From Pseudomonadota bacterium (GTDB lineage: Bacteria; Pseudomonadota; Gammaproteobacteria; Steroidobacterales; Steroidobacteraceae): DNA of 64,000 nucleotides. A model generated the notes under the pieces. That model saw only the letters and a program-made list of their open reading frames with translations. It was not told the DNA's origin and did no database searches. Every line of letters begins with the position of its first letter. The first letter of the stretch is position 1. Below, piece after piece: positions 23,126-31,443 of this stretch. The stretch lies in the NCBI GenBank assembly GCA_003242685.1, contig QGVD01000004.1:33326-97325 (forward strand), given 5' to 3'. The position numbers and the translations under genes were made by a program.

Positions 23126-25990
23126 ATGAAGAATCCGCGCCTTCGCCCGCTCATGCTCGTGCGCTTCGCCGCCGTGGTGCTCTTCGCAGCAGGTCTCGCT
23201 GCATGCAACGGCGACGACGACGATGAAACGCCGCCTCAGACCGGCCCGGACACCAGCCCGCCGACGGTGAGCCTCTCGGCGCCCGCCACCGCGAGCCGCA
23301 CCGTTACCCTCACGGCAACGGTGAGCGACAACGTCGGCGTGACGCAGGTGGAGTTCCGCGTCGACGGCACGGCGATCGCGACCGTTTCGGCGGCGCCGTT
23401 CACGACTTCATGGGACACGAGCACGGTCGCGGACGGTCCGCATACGCTCACGGCAATTGCACGTGATGCGGCAGGCAACTCGGCGACCTCAGCGGACGTC
23501 CAGGTCAATGTCCGCAATCAGCTCAGCTTCGCCGTGACACTGAGCGGCGCCGAGGAGAATCCGCCGACCGGTTCCGCGGGCTCCGCGACCGGAACGATCG
23601 ACGTCAATGCGATCACCGGCGAGACGAGCGGTTCCATCACGGTCTCCGGCTTCACACCGACCGCGGCTCACATTCACGACGGCTTCGCGGGACAGAACGG
23701 ACCGATCGTGATCGGTCTCGAGCAGGATCCCGGGGATCCCGCCGTGTGGAACGTGCCGCAGGGCGCGGTGCTCACCGCGGAGCAGCTCGACCGGCTGCTC
23801 TCCGGTGCGCTGTACGTGAACGTGCACTCCGATGCGTTCCCGGGCGGCGAGGTGCGCGCGCAGCTCCTGCCCGAGAACGTCCGCGTGTTCTTCACGGATC
23901 TCACGTCGCGTGAGGAGCCGGCGCTCATCGATGCGCCGGGATCGGGAAGAGCGGCGCTCACCGTGAACACCGACACGCGTGCAGTCGTCGCGCACCTGAC
24001 GTTCAGCGGTGTCGACGACGCGACCGACGCGCACATTCACCAGGGATTCGCCGGAGCGAACGGCCCGGTGATCGTCGGTCTCACGCGCGATTCGGCGGAT
24101 CCGTCCCACTTCTTCGTCACCGACGCATCGCTTTCACAGGCGGCGTACGACGCGCTGCTCGCAGGCGGGCTGTACTTCAACCTCCACAGCACCACACATC
24201 CCGACGGCCACCTGCGCGGGCAGATCGTGCCGGAAGGCGTGAGAGTGATCGTCACCGACCTCGAAGGCGTGCAGGAGGTGCCCGCGGTCGCGAGCAACGC
24301 CCGCGGACGGGCGGGCGTGACGTTCGTCGAGAGCACGCGCACCGTGCACATCCATCTCAACGCGCAGGGCGTGGACGATGCGAACGCCGCGCATCTGCAC
24401 ACCGGCGTCGCAGGTGTGAGCGGACCGGTCACCGTCGGTCTCACGCAGGACGGCAGCGCACCGGGCCACTGGTTCGTCGAGAACGCAGTGCTCTCCGAGA
24501 CAGACGCCGCGGCGCTGCTCTCGGCACGCACCTACGTGAATCTCCACACGCCGGCGAATCCTTCCGGCGAGATCCGCGGACAGGTCGTGCCCGACGGACA
24601 CATCGTGTTGGTCGCTCCGATGGACGGCAGCCAGGAAGTGCCTGAGCCGCGCACGACGGATGCCAGCGGCACCGTGGCGCTGACCGTGGATACCGCGAGC
24701 GGTGCGACGGAGGTCCACATCAATGCGACGGGAGTCGACGACGCGGTGGCGGCCCACGTGCACGACGGGTTCGCCGGCGTGAACGGTCCCGTGATCATCG
24801 GCCTCACGAAGGACTCCGATCCGGCCCGACCCGGCCACTGGTTCATCACCGACGCGACGCTCACCGCCGAGCAGCTCGAAACGCTGCTCGCCGGCGGGCT
24901 GTACGCGAACGTCCATACACCGGCGGCACCCGACGGGCTCATCCGCGGTCAGCTGCTGCCGCCGAACGTCCGGCTGACGTTCACCGACCTCACGGGTGGT
25001 GAGGAGGTGCCGCCGGTGAGCACCTCGGCCACCGCGCGCGCCGCGACGACTGTCGATCTCACGTCGGGCGAGGTCACGGTGCACGTCAACATGGTGGGTC
25101 TGGAGACCGCGAACGCGGCACACGTCCACGACGCGCCGGCGGGGGAGAACGGGCCGGTCATCATCGGACTGACGCAGGATCCCGCGACGCCCTCTCTGTG
25201 GTCGGTCGTGCGCGCGGCCGCGACGCCGGAGCAGATCCAGGGCTATCTCGCGAACCGCTGGTACGTGAACGTGCATACGCCGGCGAATCCGGACGGCGAG
25301 GTGCGCGGCCAGATCATCGCGAGCCCCGAGCCGCCGCCCGATGCTCAGGCGCCGACCGTGACGCTCGATGCCGTCCCCGCGACGATTTCCGGCGTCGTCA
25401 CGCTGAGCGCGACCGCAGCGGACGATACGGGCGTGGTCGTGGTGCGCTTCAAGGTGAACGACGCCATCGTCGGGACTGACAGCACCGCGCCGTACTCCGT
25501 CGACTGGGATTCGGCGGGAGTCGCCAACGGGCAGGTGACGATCGTGGCGGAAGCGGAGGATGCCGCCGGCAATGTCGGTGTGTCGGCACCCGCAACCGCG
25601 ACGGTGTCCAACTCCACTGGCGTGACGCCCTTCCTCTTCAGCGAGCTCCAGTCGCAGGTGTTCAGCATGAGCTGCGCGCTCGCCGGCTGCCATGCCGGGT
25701 CGAGCCCGCAGGCGGGCCTCGATCTCAGCGCGGGTCAGAGCTACGCGAATCTCGTCAACGTGCCGAGCACCGAGGTCGGTACCCTGCTGCGCGTGAAGGC
25801 GGGCGACGCCGCGAACAGCTACCTGATCCGCAAGCTCGAAGGAGGCCCTGACATCGTCGGCGCGCGCATGCCTTTCGGTGGTCCGCCGCTCTCCCAGGAC
25901 GTGATCAACCGGATCCGCGCCTGGATCGACGCCGGCGCGCCGAACGACACGGCGCCCGTCGGGCCGCCGCCGATTCCGCCCGGGTACTGA
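23126..25990 (+). CDS. Large lipoprotein with five CHRD domains and a C-terminal cytochrome domain
   Basis: 954 residues. The lipobox GLAAC makes Cys27 the lipidated residue. An Ig-like (Big_7-type) domain spans about 43-131. Five CHRD domains follow (about 133-738, roughly 121 residues each), each with an AH-x-HDGFAGxNGPVxIGL-type block and a YVNVHT...GEIRGQ-type block. A second Big_7-type domain covers about 739-830. The C-terminus (about 836-954) is a cytochrome-like domain whose haem motif has the unusual spacing CALAGCH (Cys850-x4-Cys855-His856). The start has GGGGTGG upstream. The gene is divergent from the lipoprotein-cytochrome/barrel pair, with 180 bases between. CHRD domains occur in chordin and many bacterial surface proteins, with no agreed function. 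Confidence 0.85.
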   Translation: MKNPRLRPLMLVRFAAVVLFAAGLAACNGDDDDETPPQTGPDTSPPTVSLSAPATASRTVTLTATVSDNVGVTQVEFRVDGTAIATVSAAPFTTSWDTSTVADGPHTLTAIARDAAGNSATSADVQVNVRNQLSFAVTLSGAEENPPTGSAGSATGTIDVNAITGETSGSITVSGFTPTAAHIHDGFAGQNGPIVIGLEQDPGDPAVWNVPQGAVLTAEQLDRLLSGALYVNVHSDAFPGGEVRAQLLPENVRVFFTDLTSREEPALIDAPGSGRAALTVNTDTRAVVAHLTFSGVDDATDAHIHQGFAGANGPVIVGLTRDSADPSHFFVTDASLSQAAYDALLAGGLYFNLHSTTHPDGHLRGQIVPEGVRVIVTDLEGVQEVPAVASNARGRAGVTFVESTRTVHIHLNAQGVDDANAAHLHTGVAGVSGPVTVGLTQDGSAPGHWFVENAVLSETDAAALLSARTYVNLHTPANPSGEIRGQVVPDGHIVLVAPMDGSQEVPEPRTTDASGTVALTVDTASGATEVHINATGVDDAVAAHVHDGFAGVNGPVIIGLTKDSDPARPGHWFITDATLTAEQLETLLAGGLYANVHTPAAPDGLIRGQLLPPNVRLTFTDLTGGEEVPPVSTSATARAATTVDLTSGEVTVHVNMVGLETANAAHVHDAPAGENGPVIIGLTQDPATPSLWSVVRAAATPEQIQGYLANRWYVNVHTPANPDGEVRGQIIASPEPPPDAQAPTVTLDAVPATISGVVTLSATAADDTGVVVVRFKVNDAIVGTDSTAPYSVDWDSAGVANGQVTIVAEAEDAAGNVGVSAPATATVSNSTGVTPFLFSELQSQVFSMSCALAGCHAGSSPQAGLDLSAGQSYANLVNVPSTEVGTLLRVKAGDAANSYLIRKLEGGPDIVGARMPFGGPPLSQDVINRIRAWIDAGAPNDTAPVGPPPIPPGY
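23522..25339 (+). repeat. Five tandem CHRD-coding repeats
   Basis: Five consecutive units of about 360 bases encode homologous CHRD domains within one gene. The protein units are diverged, but the histidine-containing blocks recur in each unit. Units one and five are the most different. This is an old internal duplication, not a recent tandem array, because the DNA copies are far from identical. Confidence 0.7.
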
Positions 25991-26019
25991 ACGGGTGCCG
26001 CCCGGCGGGGCGGCACCCC

Positions 26020-26256
26020 TCATCTCTTCTTCGGGCGACGCCCCGGCCGCGAGGGGATCTCTCCCTCCGCCGGGGTCCACGGCTCCCCGGTCCGCTCTTC
26101 GATGTAGCGCCGGATCAGCCGGCGCACGACCTGCGACGGCGTCGCATCCTCTTCCGCACACAGGCGCTCGAATACCGCCTTCTTGCGCGGATCGATCAGA
26201 ATGGTCAGTCGGGCGGTACGATTCTCGAGAGCCAATGCCTTCACTTTTCTGCGCAC
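26020..26256 (-). CDS. Small ribbon-helix-helix DNA-binding protein
   Basis: 78 residues. After a basic N-terminus, the segment TARLTILIDPRKKAVFERLC (a beta strand then helix) and DATPSQVVRRLIRRYIEE match the ribbon-helix-helix (CopG/MetJ-like) pattern, followed by a basic Pro-rich tail. The start is a GTG at 26256. The gene is divergent from the hyf-like operon across 112 bases that hold the only strongly AT-rich block nearby, so autoregulation or control of that operon is plausible but unproven. No toxin gene is adjacent, which argues against an antitoxin. Confidence 0.7.
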   Translation of the reverse strand: MRRKVKALALENRTARLTILIDPRKKAVFERLCAEEDATPSQVVRRLIRRYIEERTGEPWTPAEGEIPSRPGRRPKKR

Positions 26257-26286
26257 AAAACTATTAGAATTGAATTGTAATCAGAT
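26257..26286. promoter_or_regulatory. AT-rich block between the ribbon-helix-helix gene and the hyf-like operon
   Basis: About 30 bases of high AT content in a GC-rich region. It contains GAATTGAATTG (26267-26277), a tandem of the pentamer GAATT, and on both strands hexamers that could act as -10 elements (TAATAG on the minus strand). Ribbon-helix-helix proteins often bind short tandem repeats, so it may be the operator of the adjacent gene product. Confidence 0.4.
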
Positions 26287-26368
26287 GTGCATGGAATTCG
26301 CATCCCGCTGCCCCTGCCCGCGCGCCGACTCCGGTCGGACGCACACCGCCGCGACCAAGTAAGCCGCC

Positions 26369-28366
26369 GTGATCCTCACACCTCTCACGCTCTGTCTGCT
26401 GCTGCTCGCGCTGTGGGCCGTGATCGGAGTTGCGGGTCTGGCACGACCGACGAGCCTGCGCTACGTCGCGCGCACGCTCTATCCGCTCGGTGCGCTCTGC
26501 GGTATCGCGCTCGCGGCCGTCGCTGCGGTGAGCATCACCTGGGCACCCGAACGGCTCGTTCTGCCTTTCGGTCTGCCCGATCTGCCCTTCCACGTGCGGA
26601 GCGACGCGCTCTCGAGCGCATTCCTGTTCCTGCTCGGGGCCGCGGCTGCCGGCATCTCGTTCTTCGGCGCGGGCTACTTCCGCAGCGGTGAAGGCACGGC
26701 ACCAGGGCTGTTGTGCCTGCAGTACCACCTGTTCCTCGCGAGCATGGGCTTCGTGCTCCTCGCCGACGATGCCTACGGTTTCATGGTCGCGTGGGAGTCG
26801 ATGGCCCTGACCTCCTATTTCCTGGTCACCACGCAGCACCGTATTCCGGAGATCCGCCGCGCGGGCTTTCTCTACCTGCTGATCGCGCACCTCGGCGCGA
26901 TCGCCATTCTTCTCAGCTTCGGCGTCATGCAGGGTGGAAGCTGGCAGTTCACGTTCGATGCCATGCGCGCCGCGCAGCTTCCGTCCGGCTGGGCGGCAGT
27001 TGCCTTCCTGCTCGCGATCTTCGGTTTCGGTGCAAAGGCGGGTCTCGTGCCGCTGCACGTGTGGCTGCCGGAGGCGCATCCCGCGGCTCCGTCGCCGGTT
27101 TCCGCCCTCATGAGCGGCGTGATGCTCAAGACCGCCGTCTACGGCGTGCTGCGCGTCACCTTCGATCTGCTTGGTGAACCCGCGAGCTGGTGGGGCCTCG
27201 TCCCGCTCGGCATCGGGCTTCTCACCGCGATGTACGGCGTCGTGTTCGCGGCCGTGCAGACGGACATGAAGCGTCTGCTCGCGTACTCGTCCATCGAGAA
27301 CATCGGCATCCTGTTCACCGGCATCGGGCTCGCGGTCGTGTTCCATGGCGCCGGCATGGCGGTGCTGGCGGCGCTCGCGCTGATCGCCGTGCTCTATCAC
27401 GCGCTCAACCACGCCTTCATGAAGAGCCTGCTGTTTCTCGGCACGGGCGCGGTGCTGCACGCGACCGGTGAGCGCAATCTCGGCCGTCTCGGCGGGCTGA
27501 TCCGCCGCATGCCGTGGGTCGCGTGGCTCACGCTGGTGGGCGCGCTCGCAATATCGGGCCTGCCGCCGCTCAACGGCTTCGTTTCCGAATGGCTGCTGCT
27601 GCAGGCGTTCCTGTTCGCCCACCGGGTGCCGCAGACCTTCGTCAACATGCTGCTGCCTCTCGGCGCCGCGGTGGTCGTGCTCGCCGCCGCACTCGCGGCC
27701 TACGTCATGGTGAAGTTCTATGGCGTGGTCTTCCTCGGTCAGCCGCGCGAGGCCGCGCTCGCCCGCGCGCACGATCCGGGCGCGCTCGAGAAGCTCGGTC
27801 TCGTGTGGCTCGCGCTCGGCTGTGTGCTGCTGGGGCTTCTTCCCGCGCCGGTCGTCGGTCTGCTGGGCAGCGTGACCGCACAGCTCGGTGTGGGCTCACT
27901 CCCGCAGGGCGCTTCACCATGGTGGGTGCTCGAGCCGCTGCCCGACCGCGACGCTACGTACGCGCCGCTCGTGTTCCTCGCCGCGATCGTGCTCGTGGTG
28001 GTTCTCACCTTCCAGCTCGTCGGCCGCATGTTCCACCGTCGCGTGCGTCGCGGCGCGCCGTGGGACTGCGGATTCGTGCGCCTCGACGCGCGCATGCAGG
28101 ACACGGCCGAGGGCTTCGGCCAGCCGATACGGCGCATCTTCCAGTCCTTCTTCGCCATAGAGCGTGAGCAGCCGACACCGTTCGACCGCGCGCCGCGCTA
28201 CAGCATCGTCGTGACCGACCGGCTCTGGCGCGCGCTCTACCTGCCGCTCGCGGGACTCGTGCAGCGGGCGGCCGACGCCGTCGCGTGGCTGCAGCAGGGA
28301 CGCATCGCCGCGTATCTGCTCTACAGCTTCGTCACGCTCGTGACCCTGCTCGCACTGGTGCTGTGA
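26369..28366 (+). CDS. HyfB-like antiporter subunit of a hydrogenase-related (Ehr) complex
   Basis: 665 residues with about 16-17 predicted helices, of the NuoL/MrpA antiporter group, nearest to hydrogenase-4 subunit B. Ion-pathway blocks are intact: WESMALTSYFLV near residue 140-151, FGFGAKAGLVPLHVWLPEAH near 218-237, and MKRLLAYSSIENIGI near 300-314. The C-terminal extension ends in a final helix as in HyfB. The start is a GTG at 26369 that gives the expected N-terminal helix. The gene is first of six closely packed genes (hyfBCEFGI order). It should pump protons or sodium coupled to redox at the soluble arm. Confidence 0.88.
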   Translation: MILTPLTLCLLLLALWAVIGVAGLARPTSLRYVARTLYPLGALCGIALAAVAAVSITWAPERLVLPFGLPDLPFHVRSDALSSAFLFLLGAAAAGISFFGAGYFRSGEGTAPGLLCLQYHLFLASMGFVLLADDAYGFMVAWESMALTSYFLVTTQHRIPEIRRAGFLYLLIAHLGAIAILLSFGVMQGGSWQFTFDAMRAAQLPSGWAAVAFLLAIFGFGAKAGLVPLHVWLPEAHPAAPSPVSALMSGVMLKTAVYGVLRVTFDLLGEPASWWGLVPLGIGLLTAMYGVVFAAVQTDMKRLLAYSSIENIGILFTGIGLAVVFHGAGMAVLAALALIAVLYHALNHAFMKSLLFLGTGAVLHATGERNLGRLGGLIRRMPWVAWLTLVGALAISGLPPLNGFVSEWLLLQAFLFAHRVPQTFVNMLLPLGAAVVVLAAALAAYVMVKFYGVVFLGQPREAALARAHDPGALEKLGLVWLALGCVLLGLLPAPVVGLLGSVTAQLGVGSLPQGASPWWVLEPLPDRDATYAPLVFLAAIVLVVVLTFQLVGRMFHRRVRRGAPWDCGFVRLDARMQDTAEGFGQPIRRIFQSFFAIEREQPTPFDRAPRYSIVVTDRLWRALYLPLAGLVQRAADAVAWLQQGRIAAYLLYSFVTLVTLLALVL

Positions 28367-28368
28367 CG

Positions 28369-29310
28369 ATGGCCTGGCTCACGCAGATCCTCGAAGTCCT
28401 CGCCGCACTCGTCGCCGCGCCACTGTTCCTCGGCTGGGTGAACAAGTGCCGCGCATGGCTCCAGAACCGCAGCGCGCCGAGCCTGCTGCAGCCGTACCGC
28501 GGCATCCGCAAGCTCTTCTTCAAGGACGCCGTCATCGCCGAGAACGCCTCGCCGCTGTTCCGGCTCGCACCCTACGTCGTGTTCGGCGCGATGGTGCTCG
28601 CCGCGGCGATCATTCCTTCGATGGGCACGCGGCTGCCGTTCTCGTCCGCGGCCGACGCGATCGCCCTCGTGGGGCTCCTAGCCACCGCGCGCGTATTCCA
28701 GTCGCTCGCGGCGATGGACGTCGGGACGGCATTCGGCAGTCTCGGCGCGCGCCGCGAGATGATGATCGGCTTCCTCGCCGAGCCGGCGCTGCTGATGGTG
28801 ATCTTCGTCGCCTCGCTCATCTCGGCGACCACCGCGCTGCCCGTGATCTCCGAGCGCCTCGCCGTGCAGTCGGTAGGCCTCTATCCGAGCCTCGCGTTCA
28901 CGGCGGTGGCATTCACGATGGTGCTGCTCGCGGAGAATGCCCGCATTCCCGTCGACAACCCGGCCACTCACCTCGAGCTCACCATGATCCACGAGGCGAT
29001 GCTGCTCGAGTACTCGGCGCGTCATCTCGCGCTCATGGAGTGGGCGGCCGCTCTCAAGCTCTTCAACTACGCCTGCATCGGCTTCGCGCTGTTCGTGCCC
29101 TGGGGCGTGTCGACTACCGCGACGGGACCCGCCGGCCTGCTCTTCGCCATTCCGCTGCTCGCCGCCAAGCTCGCCGTAGCGGGCGTCGGGCTCGCGCTGA
29201 TCGAGACGCTCTCGGCGAAGCTGCGCGTGTTCCGCGCGCCTGAGTTCCTGGCCACCGCCTTCCTGCTCGCCGTGCTGGGTCTCCTGGTGCGGCTGCTGCT
29301 CGGATCCTGA
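28369..29310 (+). CDS. HyfC-like membrane subunit (NuoH homologue)
   Basis: 313 residues, about 8 helices. NuoH/HyfC features: YRGIRKLFFKDAVI near residues 43-56 (contact with the soluble arm), GSLGARREMMIGFLAEPALL near 122-141, and ENARIPVDNPATHLELTMIH near 185-204, where the acidic residues form part of the quinone/proton channel of complex I and group 4 hydrogenases. It starts 2 bases after the hyfB-like stop. In the complex it links the catalytic module to the antiporter subunits. Confidence 0.9.
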   Translation: MAWLTQILEVLAALVAAPLFLGWVNKCRAWLQNRSAPSLLQPYRGIRKLFFKDAVIAENASPLFRLAPYVVFGAMVLAAAIIPSMGTRLPFSSAADAIALVGLLATARVFQSLAAMDVGTAFGSLGARREMMIGFLAEPALLMVIFVASLISATTALPVISERLAVQSVGLYPSLAFTAVAFTMVLLAENARIPVDNPATHLELTMIHEAMLLEYSARHLALMEWAAALKLFNYACIGFALFVPWGVSTTATGPAGLLFAIPLLAAKLAVAGVGLALIETLSAKLRVFRAPEFLATAFLLAVLGLLVRLLLGS

Positions 29311-29314
29311 AGCG

Positions 29315-29983
29315 ATGAACCCGATGCCCTTCGACGTGCAGCTCCTCAACGCGCTCTCGGCGCTGCTCCTGCTGCTCGCCTTCGCCATGCTCTCGCAGCG
29401 GCGGATCGTCACCCTGGTGAGCCTGCTCGCGGTGCAGGGCGTGCTGCTGCTCGCCGCGACGCTCCTTCTCGCCTGGCGCACGGGCGAGACCCATCTCTAT
29501 TTCTCCGCCGCTCTCACCCTGGGGCTCAAGGTGATCTTCCTGCCGTGGGTGCTGTACCGGCTCATCCGCCGGCTCGGCGTCTACTGGGACAGTGAGCCGC
29601 TCATCAACATTCCGGGCACGATGCTCATCGGGCTCCTGATCGTCGTGTTCGCTTTCGGCCTCGCGCAGCCGATCTCGGAGCTCGCGAGCACCGCGACGCG
29701 CAGCGCGATCGGCATCGCCGTCGCCGTGATCCTGCTCTCCTTCCTCATGATGATCACGCGCCGCAAGGCGATGTCGCAGGTCGTGGGGTTCCTCTCCATG
29801 GAGAACGGACTGTTCTTCGGCGCGATGAGCGCCACCTACGGCATGCCGATGATCGTGGAGCTCGGCGTCGCGCTCGACGTGCTCGTGGCGATGCTCGTGC
29901 TCGGTGTGTTCTTTTTCCAGATCCGCGAGCAGTTCGACAGCCTCGATCTGCACCACCTCGAGTCGCTCAAGGAGAAGCGCTGA
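29315..29983 (+). CDS. HyfE-like membrane subunit (NuoK-containing)
   Basis: 222 residues, about 7 helices, similar in length and pattern to HyfE of hydrogenase-4. The C-terminal half, FLSMENGLFFGAMSATYGMP with the conserved membrane glutamate, corresponds to NuoK. It lies 4 bases after the hyfC-like gene. The MENG block includes a glutamate expected to be part of the proton path. Confidence 0.88.
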   Translation: MNPMPFDVQLLNALSALLLLLAFAMLSQRRIVTLVSLLAVQGVLLLAATLLLAWRTGETHLYFSAALTLGLKVIFLPWVLYRLIRRLGVYWDSEPLINIPGTMLIGLLIVVFAFGLAQPISELASTATRSAIGIAVAVILLSFLMMITRRKAMSQVVGFLSMENGLFFGAMSATYGMPMIVELGVALDVLVAMLVLGVFFFQIREQFDSLDLHHLESLKEKR

Positions 29984-29984
29984 C

Positions 29985-31442
29985 GTGGAATTCCTGCTGC
30001 TGCTCGGAACGCCGCTCGTCGGGGCTGCCGCGCTCGCGGTCTGGGGCGCGCGCCCGCGCGCTCCCGAGCTCAACGTGGTCTTCAGCCTCGCCACCTTCCT
30101 CGCCGCCTGCGCGCTCACGGTGCGCGTGATCGGGGAGGGCGAGCTGATCGTCGCCCGCGAGCAGTTCTTCATCGACGCGTTCAACGTGTTCCTGGTGGCG
30201 CTCACCGCGTTCGTGGGCTTCACGACCTCGCTCTTCTCGCGGCCGTACATGCGGGTGGAGATGGAGCACGGGCGGGTCACGCCGCGGCGCCTCCGCCTCT
30301 ACCACAGCATGTATCAGCTCTTCATGGCGACGATGCTGATCGCGCTGACCACCAACAATCTCGGCCTGCTGTGGGTCGCGATGGAGGCGGCGACGCTCTC
30401 GACGGTGCTGCTCGTCACCCTGTACCGCACGCCCGCGAGCCTCGAGGCCGGCTGGAAGTACTTCATTCTGTGCGGCGTCGGCATCGCGCAGGCGCTGTTC
30501 GGAACGATCCTGCTCTACTTCGCGGCCGAATCCGTGCTCGGCGTCGAAGGCGTGAACGCGCTGCTCTGGACGCACCTCGACAGCGTGAAGGGCGACCTCG
30601 AGCCCACCGTGCTCAGCCTCGCGTTCGTGTTCCTGCTCGTCGGCTACGGCACCAAGGTCGGGCTCGCACCGCTCCACAACTGGCTGCCGGATGCGCATGC
30701 GGAAGGTCCCACGCCCATCTCGGCGGTGCTCTCCGGACTGCTCCTCAACGTCGCGGTCTACGCGGTGGTCCGCTGCAAGGTGCTCGCGGAAGGTGCGCTG
30801 CGCTCGGATCTGCCGTCGCAGATGCTCATGGGCTTCGGCCTGCTGTCCGTCATGCTCGCGGCGCTCTTCCTGTGGCGCCAGCGCGATATCAAGCGGCTGT
30901 TCGCCTACTCGTCCATCGAGCACATGGGCATCATCACCTTCGCCTTCGGCATGGGCGGCCCGGTCGCGAACTTTGCAGCGCTGCTGCACATGACGGTCCA
31001 CTCGCTCACCAAGTCCGCCATCTTCTTCGCCGTGGGTCACGCGGCGCAGAAGGCGGGCTCGCAGCTCATGGAGAACATCCGCGGCCTCGTGACGCTGAGC
31101 CCGACGGTCGGCTGGGGTCTGATGCTCGGCTCGATCGCGATCCTCGGCATCCCGCCGTTCGGCGTGTTCGCGAGCGAGTTCCTGATCCTCACCACGGCGA
31201 TGAAGGAACAGCCGTGGGCGACGCCGATCCTGCTCTTCGCGCTCGGCATCGCGTTCGCGGCGATCTTCGGACGCGTGCAGCCAATGGTCTTCGGCGAGCC
31301 GACGGCGAAGCGTCTGCCGCATCCGCCGGCGCTGATTCCGGTCTTCACGCACCTCGCGATCGTCCTCGTGCTCGGCGTCTTCATTCCGCCTTATCTCGCG
31401 GACTGGTACCGCACGGCGGCGCAGCTCATCGGAGGGCCGTGA
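29985..31442 (+). CDS. HyfF-like antiporter subunit
   Basis: 485 residues with about 13-14 helices, a second NuoN/MrpD-like antiporter subunit. WVAMEAATLSTVLLVTLYR near residue 128-146, GYGTKVGLAPLHNWLPDAHA near 221-240, and DIKRLFAYSSIEHMGII near 300-316 are intact. The start is a GTG at 29985, one base after the hyfE-like stop. Two antiporter subunits (HyfB- and HyfF-like) are present but no HyfD, as in many hydrogenase-related complexes. Confidence 0.88.
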   Translation: MEFLLLLGTPLVGAAALAVWGARPRAPELNVVFSLATFLAACALTVRVIGEGELIVAREQFFIDAFNVFLVALTAFVGFTTSLFSRPYMRVEMEHGRVTPRRLRLYHSMYQLFMATMLIALTTNNLGLLWVAMEAATLSTVLLVTLYRTPASLEAGWKYFILCGVGIAQALFGTILLYFAAESVLGVEGVNALLWTHLDSVKGDLEPTVLSLAFVFLLVGYGTKVGLAPLHNWLPDAHAEGPTPISAVLSGLLLNVAVYAVVRCKVLAEGALRSDLPSQMLMGFGLLSVMLAALFLWRQRDIKRLFAYSSIEHMGIITFAFGMGGPVANFAALLHMTVHSLTKSAIFFAVGHAAQKAGSQLMENIRGLVTLSPTVGWGLMLGSIAILGIPPFGVFASEFLILTTAMKEQPWATPILLFALGIAFAAIFGRVQPMVFGEPTAKRLPHPPALIPVFTHLAIVLVLGVFIPPYLADWYRTAAQLIGGP

Positions 31443-31443
31443 C

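Noticed and set aside
26020..26256. Antitoxin of a toxin-antitoxin pair
   Set aside because: The ribbon-helix-helix protein has no small partner gene on either side; the next gene is a large membrane subunit.
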